Shown here piece after piece: positions 48,676 to 57,763 of a DNA stretch of 64,000 nucleotides. A program made the translations under genes and the position numbers. The notes under the pieces are model-generated. The model searched no databases. It had not been told where the DNA came from and saw nothing but the letters and a program-made list of their open reading frames with translations. This DNA is from Gammaproteobacteria bacterium MOLA455. Its GTDB lineage: Bacteria; Pseudomonadota; Gammaproteobacteria; Pseudomonadales; Porticoccaceae. Where the stretch lies: NCBI GenBank assembly GCA_000511875.1, contig AZIN01000001.1, forward strand, positions 1,495,332 through 1,559,331. The letters run 5' to 3'. Within the stretch, counting starts at the first letter, position 1, and each line of letters opens with the position of its first letter.

Positions 48676-49791
48676 TTACGCGCTAACTTCGTTATAAGCC
48701 CAATCCAGCCAAGGCAGCAATGCTTCGAGGTCGGCGACCTCAACGGTGGCGCCACACCAGATACGCAGCCCAGCCGGTGCATCGCGGTAGGCACCTATAT
48801 CGTAGGCAACAGCCTCCGAGGCTAACAACTTAACAATCTGTTTAACCTGATCTTCGTCGAGATCAAGGGTTAAGCAGACACTGGTATTTGAAATTTGATC
48901 CGCTTCCTGCGCCAAGAAATGGGCCCAAGGGCGGCTCTCGACAAAACCTTTGATCACATCGAGGTTGGCATTGGACTTGGCAATCGCTGCTGGCAGTCCC
49001 CCGATTGAACGCACCCAATCGAGAGCGTCTAAGTAGTCGGCAACGCAAAGCATTGACGGTGTATTAATGGTTTCGCCGCGAAAAATACCTTCAATCAGCT
49101 TGCCACCTTTAGTGAGGCGGAAAATCTTTGGCAGAGGCCAAGCTGGGGTGTAGCTTTCCAGACGTTCAACCGCACGGGGGCTGAGAATCAACATACCGTG
49201 GCCGCCTTCACCGCCGAGAACTTTCTGCCAGCTGTATGTCACTACATCGAGCTTTTCCCACGGCATCTCCATAGCAAAGACTGCAGAAGTCGCGTCACAA
49301 ATCGTTAGACCAGTGCGATCATCACTGATCCAGTCGGCATTCGGCAGTTTGACGCCGGCCGTGGTGCCATTCCAAGTGAACACTGTGTCATGATCTGGAT
49401 TGGCCTGAGTCATATCCGGAAGCTGACCATAGTCCGCAGTGTAGCTCTGGAGGTTAGCTAATTTAAGCTGCTTAGTAGCGTCTGTAAGCCAGCCGCTACC
49501 GAAGGATTCCCAAGCGAACACGTCTACGGGACGCGCACCGAGCACCGACCACATGATCATTTCAAAGGCGCCGGTATCTGAAGCGGGGACCACCCCTACT
49601 CGGTAACCTTCAGGCAAGCCGAGAATGTCTGCCGTATCAGTGCAGGCGCGACCCAGCGCAAGCTTGCCGACACTGGAGCGATGTGAGCGGCCCAAGGTGT
49701 CTATATTAAGAGTATTGAGGTCATAACCTGGACGCTTAGAGCAGGGGCCAGAGGAGAAATTTGGATTGGCGGGCTTGTTAAGTGGCTTCAT
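48676..49791 (-). CDS. serC: Phosphoserine aminotransferase, alphaproteobacterial/archaeal type
   Basis: SerC transaminates 3-phosphohydroxypyruvate to phosphoserine. The 371-residue PLP enzyme starts [15 protein letters not shown], and has the Schiff-base Lys190 in [15 protein letters not shown]. These match the SerC subfamily common in Alphaproteobacteria and Methanosarcina, not the E. coli/Pseudomonas type. It is paired with serA, so the two steps are co-transcribed; a serB-type phosphatase is not adjacent, although a IB HAD phosphatase is at 8.1 kb. Confidence 0.93.
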   Translation of the reverse strand: MKPLNKPANPNFSSGPCSKRPGYDLNTLNIDTLGRSHRSSVGKLALGRACTDTADILGLPEGYRVGVVPASDTGAFEMIMWSVLGARPVDVFAWESFGSGWLTDATKQLKLANLQSYTADYGQLPDMTQANPDHDTVFTWNGTTAGVKLPNADWISDDRTGLTICDATSAVFAMEMPWEKLDVVTYSWQKVLGGEGGHGMLILSPRAVERLESYTPAWPLPKIFRLTKGGKLIEGIFRGETINTPSMLCVADYLDALDWVRSIGGLPAAIAKSNANLDVIKGFVESRPWAHFLAQEADQISNTSVCLTLDLDEDQVKQIVKLLASEAVAYDIGAYRDAPAGLRIWCGATVEVADLEALLPWLDWAYNEVSA

Positions 49792-49982
49792 GGAATGCAG
49801 TGACTTCTTTGGTTAATAAGATTTATCAGGGATGGCAAAGGTGACGCAGAGTTTAATCGGGCTATACCGGCCTATAAAGTGCTTTTGCTCATTGTGATTA
49901 TTGATCTGGCCTATTATCGGCCAGGATAAAACCTGCTAAAGGGCCTAAAGGCCTGAAGAACCCAGGGGAGCTGTGGGCGCAA

Positions 49983-50624
49983 TTACTGCGCGACAGCTCG
50001 CTCTTTGGCAATCAGATAGTCGGCAACCTTGATCATGCCTTCAAAACCACCAGACATCCTCGCACTGACTCGGTATTTTCCGTTGACGACCATCTCTGGG
50101 GTTCCCTGAGTACGGTAACCGCGCATACGTGCCTTAGCCTGATTCACCATGCTACTCATACCAAAGGAGTTATAGACCTGAGTGAATTTCTCCGCACTAA
50201 CGCCGGCGGCGACAAAAAACGGAGTCAGATCTTGCTCTGAGCGAATCGCTTTGCGCTTAACGTGAATGGCTTCAAAAATAGGCATATGCACCTGATCCAA
50301 AACCTTCAACATGCTGGCGCTGTAATAGGCGCGAGCATAGAGTTCCATGCTTGGCTGCCAAACTGCTGGGGTGCGTTGCATATCAACATCAGCTGCCAAA
50401 GTCTCAACCCAGGGCTCGAGCACCGCTTCAAAGTTAAAGCAGTGACCGCAGCTGTAGGCGAATACTTCATTGACTTCAATCTTGGACGGATTCGCTGTTC
50501 TAACAGCTTGGGGTAACACTTCATAGTCAACGCCGGCTTTAAATGCGCTGTCTTCAGCTGCACAGCCCAACGAAACAGGCAGTAAAAGCAGTAAAAAAAC
50601 ATAACTGGAAATACGTCGCAACAT
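49983..50624 (-). CDS. dsbA: Thiol:disulfide interchange protein DsbA
   Basis: DsbA introduces disulfides into periplasmic proteins. After a signal peptide (about 1-23) comes a thioredoxin fold with the active site Cys59-Gly-His-Cys62 (E. coli has CPHC), an inserted helical domain and the cis-Pro loop GTPEMVVNGKY. The 213-residue length is normal. It neighbours cytochrome c4, yihA and polA as in Pseudomonas. Confidence 0.95.
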   Translation of the reverse strand: MLRRISSYVFLLLLLPVSLGCAAEDSAFKAGVDYEVLPQAVRTANPSKIEVNEVFAYSCGHCFNFEAVLEPWVETLAADVDMQRTPAVWQPSMELYARAYYSASMLKVLDQVHMPIFEAIHVKRKAIRSEQDLTPFFVAAGVSAEKFTQVYNSFGMSSMVNQAKARMRGYRTQGTPEMVVNGKYRVSARMSGGFEGMIKVADYLIAKERAVAQ

Positions 50625-50719
50625 AAGAAACTCCTGTGAAACTATTTAGATATCTCGTCGTTTACCCAAGCCAAAACAAACTGCACTCCGTTTTTACAGA
50701 GCACAGTCTTAGTTTAATA

Positions 50720-51361
50720 TCAGTTAAGCCCTGAAATGTAGTTGGCCACTGCTTTAATTTCTTTATTGCTCAAACGCTCAGCAACGCCCTGCATAATCTT
50801 GGCATTGGCACCGCTGGCGCGCTCGCCACTTTGATACTTAAGTAACTGGCTAGCGATATAGTCGGCATGCTGACCACCAAGGCCAGGATAGCCCGCAGGG
50901 CCATTACCTGTTCCCGCTGGCGAATGACAACCGGCACAAGAAGGGACTCCAGTCTTCAAGTTGCCGCCGCGGTATAGACTTTCACCTAACGCGAGAACTT
51001 CAGCAGGATCGCTGTAACCGATCATAGTGATTTCCTGTGCACCCGCAATGGTACGCTGCTGACTGTCGTAATAGGCTGCCATATCCTGCAGATCTTGATC
51101 GGAGTTGGCATCCAGTAGACCGGTCATCGAGGCAATCACGCGCTCGCCAGATTTAATGCTCTGTAATTGACGGTAGAGGTATTTCTCACCCAAACCAGCT
51201 AGCTTGGGAAAGGACGGAACCATGCTGTTGCCGTCGCTTGCATGGCAACCAGCGCACATTGCTACCTTGTTTTTCCCTGCTGCAGCATCGCCAGATGCCA
51301 AAACCTGAGTAGCTGCGAATGTAGCTACCAGACAAATAATCGTTAAAAAGCTTTTTTTCAT
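50720..51361 (-). CDS. Diheme cytochrome c4
   Basis: A periplasmic diheme cytochrome that donates electrons to terminal oxidases. After the signal peptide (cleavage near residue 22) are two heme sites, CAGCH at 36-40 and 142-146, each followed by a Met ligand region, in two homologous halves. 213 residues is usual. It is upstream of dsbA (95 bases) and divergent from yihA. Confidence 0.95.
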   Translation of the reverse strand: MKKSFLTIICLVATFAATQVLASGDAAAGKNKVAMCAGCHASDGNSMVPSFPKLAGLGEKYLYRQLQSIKSGERVIASMTGLLDANSDQDLQDMAAYYDSQQRTIAGAQEITMIGYSDPAEVLALGESLYRGGNLKTGVPSCAGCHSPAGTGNGPAGYPGLGGQHADYIASQLLKYQSGERASGANAKIMQGVAERLSNKEIKAVANYISGLN

Positions 51362-51503
51362 GGTTAATCAACTCGTGCAATCGGCTAGAATAGGTTGCTT
51401 CGGTGCAACTACGTTTATCTGTACCCCAGCCATGTCGGCTAAAGCCGGCGCATTATATACCAATATGCGTCGACTCTTACAGCGAGATAATGACCCTTTA
51501 TTC

Positions 51504-52142
51504 ATGGATTTAAATCATATCAATTATCAGGGCGTTACATTTCTAACCAGCGCCCCCTCAATCAAACAATGTCCTGAAGACAGTGGTTGTGAAGTTGCCT
51601 TTGCCGGGCGCTCCAACGCTGGCAAATCCAGTGCAATTAATACGCTTACGCGCATCCGCGGACTGGCCCGAACCAGTAAAACTCCCGGGCGAACCCAGCT
51701 GATTAATTTCTTTGACCTGGGCAATGATAAGCGCTTGGTCGATCTTCCCGGATACGGCTATGCCAAAGTGCCTATAGAGATGAAGCGTGAGTGGGACCGG
51801 GATTTAGCAGAGTACTTGCAGTTGCGCCAAAGCCTTGCGGGGCTGGTGTTGCTGATGGATATTCGCCACCCGCTGCAAGAGTTTGACCTGCAGATGCTTA
51901 ATTGGGCTGCGCAAGCTGGATTGCCCGTGCATATTTTGCTGACCAAGTCAGACAAGCTCAAACGGGGGCCAGGACAGAGCGCGCTATTAATGGTTGAGCG
52001 GCATCTGCGCAATATGGATCCGGGTTGCACTTTGCTTAGCGTGCAGACGTTCTCTTCTTTAAAGAAGTCGGGGTTGCCACAACTGGAGTCTGTGCTGGCT
52101 CACTGGATGAACTCAGACTTTGTTGATCCAGCTACCAGCTAA
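51504..52142 (+). CDS. yihA: Ribosome biogenesis GTPase YihA/EngB
   Basis: A 212-residue essential GTPase that assists 50S assembly. G1 is [11 protein letters not shown]3 is [10 protein letters not shown]4 is LLTKSDK. The ATG at 51504 gives an N-terminus ([17 protein letters not shown]) matching E. coli YihA; a frame open from 51360 adds 48 non-conserved residues and would overlap the cytochrome c4 start. It is convergent with polA, as in E. coli and Pseudomonas. Confidence 0.95.
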   Translation: MDLNHINYQGVTFLTSAPSIKQCPEDSGCEVAFAGRSNAGKSSAINTLTRIRGLARTSKTPGRTQLINFFDLGNDKRLVDLPGYGYAKVPIEMKREWDRDLAEYLQLRQSLAGLVLLMDIRHPLQEFDLQMLNWAAQAGLPVHILLTKSDKLKRGPGQSALLMVERHLRNMDPGCTLLSVQTFSSLKKSGLPQLESVLAHWMNSDFVDPATS

Positions 52143-52213
52143 ACAATTCAGCGGCCTCTGCAAGACTTCACCCGCATCCCTTTAAAAGCCCCTTGCGTAG
52201 CAAATTCCAAAGC

Positions 52214-52244
52214 AAAAAAAACCCGGCTCAAAATTGAGCCGGGG
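52214..52244 (-). terminator. Strong intrinsic terminator in the polA-yihA gap
   Basis: On the minus strand a near-perfect 10-bp stem (CCCGGCTCAA / TTGAGCCGGG) is followed by eight T. It can end polA transcripts and the candidate sRNA described here. Confidence 0.93.
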
Positions 52245-52319
52245 TCTGCGTTGCTTTGCTTGGGAGTTTCAGCGTTGCAGTTGCTTAGGTTGGGGGGAGA
52301 GTAAGCAATCATGTCTTGC
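52214..52319 (-). ncRNA. Candidate Spot 42/ErsA-like small RNA
   Basis: The 300-base gap between polA and yihA is where spf (Spot 42) lies in enterics and ersA in Pseudomonas. Here a promoter-like element (52325-52351), about 75 bases without an open frame, and a strong Rho-independent terminator with a T8 tail define a transcript of about 105 bases, the size of Spot 42. It contains a C-rich, apparently unpaired CTCCCCCCAACC (about 52290-52301) able to pair with ribosome-binding sites, followed by the terminator hairpin, the layout of an Hfq-dependent sRNA. I see no clear primary-sequence match to Spot 42. The evidence is position and architecture only. Confidence 0.45.
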
Positions 52320-52324
52320 CCTAT

Positions 52325-52351
52325 TTAAGACAGACTGAAACGAAATAGTTC
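52325..52351 (-). promoter_or_regulatory. Possible promoter of the candidate sRNA (sigma-E/AlgU-like)
   Basis: On the minus strand GAACTA (52351-52346), a 15-base spacer and TCTTAA (52330-52325). This resembles the GAACTT-N16-TCTGA pattern of extracytoplasmic sigma factors such as AlgU, which controls ersA in Pseudomonas; the match is imperfect. Confidence 0.3.
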
Positions 52352-52444
52352 ACAAATAATTTAAATAAAATGAAAATAATTTCTACCCCGAGAGCAAACC
52401 TCTATTTTATTCGCCCTTTTAAGCACCTAATCGACTAGAAAATC

Positions 52445-55231
52445 CTAGTGTGCTTCATCCCAGTTATCGCCTATACCAATATCAACCACCAGAGGCACCA
52501 ACAGCTCGGCGGCGCTCTCCATAAGATCGTTAACACCTTTTTTCACCTCATCCATCTCCGATTCTGGAACTTCTAAAACCAATTCATCGTGCACCTGCAT
52601 AATAATTTTGCTGGTCAAGTCGCTGTTTTCCAGCCAGTTATGCACATTGATCATCGCTAGCTTAATAATATCCGCAGCGGTGCCCTGCATTGGTGCATTG
52701 ATCGCAGTGCGCTCGGCGGCCTGACGGCGCATGCCGTTGCTGGCGTTTATTTCCGGCAGATAGAGTCGACGACCAAAAACGGTTTCGACAAAGCCATTTT
52801 CCGCTGCGGTGTGGCGAATATTATTCATATAGTTTTGCACCCCAGGATAGCGGGTGAAGTAGAGCTCAATATATTCCGCCGCTTGCTTGCGGTTGATGTT
52901 CAGCTGGCGCGCCAAACCAAAGGCAGACATGCCATAAATCAGACCAAAATTAATCGCCTTGGCACTGCGGCGCTGATCGATAGTCACCTCTTCGGCCGCG
53001 ACACCAAAGACTTCCGCAGCAGTGGCGCAGTGAATATCCTGACCGGCACTAAAGGCGGCCAACAAGCTGGGATCTTCGGACAGGTGCGCCATAATACGCA
53101 GCTCGATCTGAGAGTAATCCGCCGCCACTAGCTTACAGCCGGGAGCAGCAATAAAGGCCTGTCGCACTCGGCGGCCCTCGGCGCTGCGGATGGGGATATT
53201 TTGTAGATTGGGATCCGACGAGGAGAGTCGTCCGGTAGCGGTTCCCGATTGATGATAAGAGGTATGAATTCGCCCGGTGACCGAGTTGATCATGGTCGGC
53301 AGCTTATCAGTGTAAGTGGATTTTAATTTTGCAAGACCGCGATGCTCTAATAATACTTTGGGCAATGGATATTCCAATGCCAGCTCTTGTAGCACTTCTT
53401 CTTTGGTGGATGGTGCACCCTTAGCAGTTTTCTTCAGCACCGGGATCTGCAGTTTTTCAAAAAGTATTTCGCCGAGCTGCTTTGGCGAGGCCAGATTAAA
53501 CTGCTGCCCGGCTAATTCCCAGGCTTCTGTTTCAAGCTCCCCTAATCGCGCTGAGAGTTCCTGGCTCTGTTGAAATAACAATGTGTCATCCACCAGCGCG
53601 CCGCTGCGTTCAATACAGGATAAGACTGGGACCAGTGGTAGCTCAATATCTTCAAAAACTTTTTTCAGTGTTGCCTCGGCAGCTACTCGCGGCCACAGGG
53701 CGTGGTGGAGTCGCAGGGTAATATCTGCATCTTCAGCGGCATAGGGCCCGGCCTGCTCGAGGGCTACCTGATTAAAGGTTAACTGCGCGGCGCCTTTTCC
53801 AGCCACGTCGGAAAATTTGATGGTCTCTTCGCCCAGGTAGTTGAGAGCCAAGCTGTCCATATCATGGCGACTCGCCACCGAGTCGAGAACATAGGATTCA
53901 AGCATGGTGTCGAAAGCGATGCCGCGGAGTCTGATGCCATGTTGGGCGAGCACGCTCATATCGTATTTTAAATTTTGACCCACTTTGGGGAATGCGGGAT
54001 CTTCCAAATAAGGCTTGAGACTCTCAAGCACAAACTCAGACTTAAGCTGCACCGGCGCGCCCATGTAGTCGTGGGCAAAGGGAATGTAACAGGCCTCCCC
54101 CGGGGCTGTAGACAACGAAATACCCACCAGTTGAGCACGCATATAATCGAGACTGGTGGTTTCTGTATCTACTGCAACTAGGTCAGCGGATTTGATTTTG
54201 TCAATCCAACTAGCCAGCTCTTGCTCGGTCAAAACGACCTGATAATCTTTGGCAATCACGGGCGCATCAACAGGAGCTGCAACCAGATCATCCAACTCAT
54301 CGGTAATTGGGGTTGCGGCTGTCGCGGCTGGTTTGGGGTTAGAATTGTTCTGAGAATTAGATTGGGCCTCGTCAATCCAGGTCTTAAATTCCATATCCTT
54401 AAATAGGCTGAGCAAGGCCGCGTTATCCGGCTCGCCGTTCTTCAGCTCAGACAGATGGACGGGCATTTCAACATCGGTCTTAATGGTCGCTAGCTTGTAA
54501 GAGAGATAGGCCAGCTCTTTATTGGCCAGCAGTTTCGGCGACATGGTTTTAGCGCCGCGAAAGGCTAACCCGGCTACCTCATCTAAATTCGCGTAAATAT
54601 CATCCAAGCCACCAAGGCCCTGAATTAATCCCAGGGCAGTCTTCTCTCCAACACCTGGGACGCCGGGAATGTTGTCCGATTTGTCACCCAAGAGCGCCAG
54701 ATAATCAATAATGAGCTCTGGGGGAATACCGAATTTCTCGATCACCCCTGCCCTATTCATGGCACTGTTGTTCATGGTGTTAATCAAGGTGATATGCTCG
54801 TTGACCAATTGAGCAATATCTTTATCACCAGTGGAAATCACCACTGCCTGTTTTGCTGCGGTCGCCTGCACCGCCAAAGTGCCAATGACATCGTCGGCCT
54901 CGACGCCGTCAATAATTAGCATGGGCATACCCATGGCCTCAATAATCTCATGGATCGGGGCTATCTGGTCTCGCAGGTCGTCAGGCATCGGCGGCCGATT
55001 GGCTTTGTACTCAGTGTAAATCTCATCGCGGAAGGTTTTGCCCTTGGCATCAAAGACCACCACATGGGTGCTGTCTGGATAGTCTTTCTGCAGACGCCGC
55101 ATCATATTGATCACACCCTTAACTGCACCGGTAGGCTTGCCTTTACTGTTGGTCAGTGGTGGCAACGCATGGTAGGCGCGATAGAGGTAGGAGGAGCCAT
55201 CGACGAGAATCAGCGGGGTTGTAGTGTCCAT
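52445..55231 (-). CDS. polA: DNA polymerase I
   Basis: A full-length (928-residue) Pol I for repair and Okazaki fragment processing. Domains in order: 5'-3' exonuclease (about 1-290; ILVDGSSYLYRAYHA, VEADDVIGT), 3'-5' exonuclease (about 325-520; AVDTETTSLDYMRA and the AEDADITLRLH end, so the proofreading acidic residues are kept) and polymerase (TATGRLSSSDPNLQNIPIR, AADYSQIELRIMAHLS, RRSAKAINFGLIYGMS, MQVHDELVLEVP). ATG 55231 is used; a GTG three codons upstream is also in frame. A Q/N/P-rich linker lies at about 295-315. Confidence 0.97.
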   Translation of the reverse strand: MDTTTPLILVDGSSYLYRAYHALPPLTNSKGKPTGAVKGVINMMRRLQKDYPDSTHVVVFDAKGKTFRDEIYTEYKANRPPMPDDLRDQIAPIHEIIEAMGMPMLIIDGVEADDVIGTLAVQATAAKQAVVISTGDKDIAQLVNEHITLINTMNNSAMNRAGVIEKFGIPPELIIDYLALLGDKSDNIPGVPGVGEKTALGLIQGLGGLDDIYANLDEVAGLAFRGAKTMSPKLLANKELAYLSYKLATIKTDVEMPVHLSELKNGEPDNAALLSLFKDMEFKTWIDEAQSNSQNNSNPKPAATAATPITDELDDLVAAPVDAPVIAKDYQVVLTEQELASWIDKIKSADLVAVDTETTSLDYMRAQLVGISLSTAPGEACYIPFAHDYMGAPVQLKSEFVLESLKPYLEDPAFPKVGQNLKYDMSVLAQHGIRLRGIAFDTMLESYVLDSVASRHDMDSLALNYLGEETIKFSDVAGKGAAQLTFNQVALEQAGPYAAEDADITLRLHHALWPRVAAEATLKKVFEDIELPLVPVLSCIERSGALVDDTLLFQQSQELSARLGELETEAWELAGQQFNLASPKQLGEILFEKLQIPVLKKTAKGAPSTKEEVLQELALEYPLPKVLLEHRGLAKLKSTYTDKLPTMINSVTGRIHTSYHQSGTATGRLSSSDPNLQNIPIRSAEGRRVRQAFIAAPGCKLVAADYSQIELRIMAHLSEDPSLLAAFSAGQDIHCATAAEVFGVAAEEVTIDQRRSAKAINFGLIYGMSAFGLARQLNINRKQAAEYIELYFTRYPGVQNYMNNIRHTAAENGFVETVFGRRLYLPEINASNGMRRQAAERTAINAPMQGTAADIIKLAMINVHNWLENSDLTSKIIMQVHDELVLEVPESEMDEVKKGVNDLMESAAELLVPLVVDIGIGDNWDEAH

Positions 55232-55344
55232 ATTTTCCACGAAGTTGTTGATAGGAGAAGCATTAGTATTGAAGCTGCAGGATACAGGATTTTGCCGGGC
55301 CTGTTGATAGTTGATAGATTCGGCGAGCCGCTTAATCCATCGCT

Positions 55345-56343
55345 TTATGAGTCAGCCTGTAAGCCATTGCTTAAGTCGCTCTTTACGCTGTTGAAGCAGC
55401 CCTTAAACTGCGCCGCCAATCTCTGCATAAAGCTTGCATAGGCCTCAGCGACTAGGGCTTGATCTAGACCCTGAAGATCGATGAGCGCCACTGGTAGTGA
55501 CAATTCTTGAGCAATGACTTGAGCGTCACGATCTGCGTATTGGGGCTCAATAAAAATACAACTGGCGGAAGAGGCTGTGGCCCTCTGGCGCAGGCGATAC
55601 TGGCTTCTAACACCCTGAGTGGCGCCACTGGCATCGCGAATGGAAAGCCCAGGCTGAAGCCCAAAGGTGCTGGTGAAATGATCTAGCGCATCGTGATGAA
55701 CTAGAAACTGCTTGTCTCTCAGGGGGGACAGCTCGGTGGTAAAATCTGCGATTTGCTCGGCACTAATAATTTCTTTTACCGGGAGATGAAGACGCTGCTG
55801 AATCTCGGCCGCAATTCGATTGGCATTTTGAGGGTTTAGCCAGACATGGGGGTCTGCTGTTAATGCGTTATGGATACTGTCGCCATGATGAGCATGAGTA
55901 TGGCCACCGATGTTCTGCTGATTGCCTGCATCTTGTGGCGCCATCAATGGCAGCTGCATTACTGTAATACGCTTTTTCTCGGGCAATAAGGCCATTGGTT
56001 TGGCCACTCGAGATTCAAACATTTCCCCGATCCAAATAATCAGATCTGCCTGGTCAATTTTCTTTAGCGCCGAGACTGGTAACGAGACCTCATGGGCGGA
56101 CTGCACTGCCGATTGCAGATATTCGACTCGAGCCTGATCACCGACGGCAGACTGGGCAATAATCGCCAGGGGTTTAATCGTGGTGATGATTAGGGGCTTG
56201 GGGGTTGAAGGCTGTTGGGCCAAGGTCTTGGCGGTTTCAGGGGAAGCCATCAGTACCTGAGCTGTTAAGGCGCTCAAAACGGTAGCAATCTTTAATAACT
56301 TGTTACAATGTATCACTTTAGTTAAAGTCAGTGTTTTCATCAT
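55345..56343 (-). CDS. znuA: Zinc ABC transporter substrate-binding protein
   Basis: ZnuA captures periplasmic zinc for ZnuBC. After a signal peptide, the zinc-ligand histidines are His84 (SAHEVSL), His166 (ADPHVWLNP) and His216/217 (FLVHHDAL). A short His-rich loop GGHTHAHHGD (147-155) precedes the second ligand. Two cysteines near the C-terminus (SCIFIEPQ and KGCF) match the conserved disulfide. It is divergent from zur across a perfect Zur-type palindrome. Confidence 0.94.
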   Translation of the reverse strand: MMKTLTLTKVIHCNKLLKIATVLSALTAQVLMASPETAKTLAQQPSTPKPLIITTIKPLAIIAQSAVGDQARVEYLQSAVQSAHEVSLPVSALKKIDQADLIIWIGEMFESRVAKPMALLPEKKRITVMQLPLMAPQDAGNQQNIGGHTHAHHGDSIHNALTADPHVWLNPQNANRIAAEIQQRLHLPVKEIISAEQIADFTTELSPLRDKQFLVHHDALDHFTSTFGLQPGLSIRDASGATQGVRSQYRLRQRATASSASCIFIEPQYADRDAQVIAQELSLPVALIDLQGLDQALVAEAYASFMQRLAAQFKGCFNSVKSDLSNGLQADS

Positions 56344-56382
56344 TAGCGGTAATGCCCCAAAGCATCGAATTGTAAAAAATAT

Positions 56383-56397
56383 TGTTATATTATAACA
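56383..56397. promoter_or_regulatory. Zur box between znuA and zur
   Basis: TGTTATATTATAACA is a perfect 15-base palindrome with a central T, equal to the core of the known gammaproteobacterial Zur box (TGTTATANTATAACA). It lies 40 bases upstream of znuA and 52 upstream of zur, so zinc-Zur can repress both. Confidence 0.9.
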
Positions 56398-56448
56398 TTA
56401 CATTTATTGTATAAACATCGATTAACTAGAGCTACTACATAGAGCCTC

Positions 56449-56994
56449 ATGCTGACCAATTCTCGATTAGTTCACCAGCCCCATGACCACGGCCGCTGCA
56501 TCAATGCCGCCCTGAGTCGTGCCGAGGAACTCTGCGCCGCCAGCAAGGCGCGGCTGACGCCCACGAGAAAATCCGTGCTGCAGCTGCTCTGGCAGAGCCA
56601 TCAACCTCTGGGGGCTTATCAACTGCAAGATCAGCTGGCCGTGCTCACAGGTAAATCCATAGCCCCGCCGACCATTTACCGCGCCATTGAATTTCTTCTC
56701 GGACTCGGACTGATCCACCGTATCGCTTCACTCAATGCCTATATCGGCTGCCCTTTTCCCGGCAGTGACCACAGCAATCTCTTTATGATCTGCACTAAAT
56801 GCGGCAGCGCCGCCGAAGTCGCCCATAACAGCCTTAATGAACTGCTGCAAAAAGCCAGCGACAAAGCTAATTTTACCCTCCAGAGCCAGGCCCTGGAGCT
56901 TTTTGGGCTATGCCCTAACTGCGGCCTATCAGCGGCTCAAGACAAGCCCTTAAGTACAGAGAGTACAGAGAGCACAAAGAGCCCAGAGAATTAA
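56449..56994 (+). CDS. zur: Zinc uptake regulator Zur (Fur family)
   Basis: A 181-residue Fur-family repressor. The DNA-binding region has RLTPTRKSVLQLLWQ and PPTIYRAIEFLLGLGLIHRI; the structural zinc site is the two CxxC pairs CTKC and CPNC, typical of Zur. The last 12 residues come from four 9-base tandem units (56953-56988), giving STESTESTKSP, a low-complexity tail outside the family core. znuC follows four bases later. Confidence 0.94.
   Translation: MLTNSRLVHQPHDHGRCINAALSRAEELCAASKARLTPTRKSVLQLLWQSHQPLGAYQLQDQLAVLTGKSIAPPTIYRAIEFLLGLGLIHRIASLNAYIGCPFPGSDHSNLFMICTKCGSAAEVAHNSLNELLQKASDKANFTLQSQALELFGLCPNCGLSAAQDKPLSTESTESTKSPEN
56953..56988. repeat. 9-bp tandem repeat at the zur 3' end
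   Basis: Four in-frame units, AGTACAGAG twice, then AGCACAAAG and AGCCCAGAG, encode the STE-like tail of Zur. Confidence 0.9.
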
Positions 56995-56998
56995 CAAC

Positions 56999-57763
56999 AT
57001 GACTAAACCGCTTATTAAACTAGAGCAAATCAGCAAATCATTTGGCGCACGCCCAGTACTGGAAAATATCTCTATGCAACTGCTGCGCGGAGAGATTACC
57101 ACATTGATTGGGCCCAACGGCGCTGGGAAATCCACTCTGGTGAGAATTATTTTAGGCCTGCTGAAGCCCGACAGCGGCTCAGTGCAACCCTCAGATGAAC
57201 TGAAGATCGGCTATATGCCTCAGAAGATCAGTATTGATCCTACTCTGCCAATCTCCACCTGCCGATTTTTGCAGCTGGCCAATACCTCACACAGCGCCTG
57301 CCATGCGGCTCTTGAGAAGGTGGGTATAGGACACTTGGCCAAAGCGCCTGTGCAGACCCTCTCTGGAGGTGAGATGCAGCGCGCCTTGTTGGCCAGGGCA
57401 ATTGTCCGCAATCCAAACTTTCTGGTTCTCGATGAGCCGGTACAGGGGGTTGATGTAACCGGGCAAAATGCTCTCTATACGATGATTGCTGAACTCAGCA
57501 AGTTGCTTAACTGTGGGGTACTGATGGTCTCTCACGATCTTCATCTGGTGATGTCCGCTACCGACCATGTGATCTGCCTAAATCAACATATCTGCTGCCA
57601 GGGCAATCCCGAGCAGGTCACCCAAGATCAAGCCTATATAGATATCTTTGGCCAGACTACAGCTATCTATGCCCATCAGCACGACCACCAACACAGTATT
57701 CACGGTGAAGTGCTCGACAAACAGGGTAACCACAAACATGGCGAGGGATGCAGCCATGACTGA
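56999..57763 (+). CDS. znuC: Zinc ABC transporter ATP-binding protein
   Basis: A 254-residue ABC ATPase: Walker A GPNGAGKSTL, signature TLSGGEMQRALLARA, Walker B NFLVLDEP and H-loop VSHDLH. The C-terminus is His-rich (HQHDHQHSIHGE, NHKHGEGCSHD), consistent with zinc handling. It overlaps znuB by eight bases. Confidence 0.96.
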   Translation: MTKPLIKLEQISKSFGARPVLENISMQLLRGEITTLIGPNGAGKSTLVRIILGLLKPDSGSVQPSDELKIGYMPQKISIDPTLPISTCRFLQLANTSHSACHAALEKVGIGHLAKAPVQTLSGGEMQRALLARAIVRNPNFLVLDEPVQGVDVTGQNALYTMIAELSKLLNCGVLMVSHDLHLVMSATDHVICLNQHICCQGNPEQVTQDQAYIDIFGQTTAIYAHQHDHQHSIHGEVLDKQGNHKHGEGCSHD

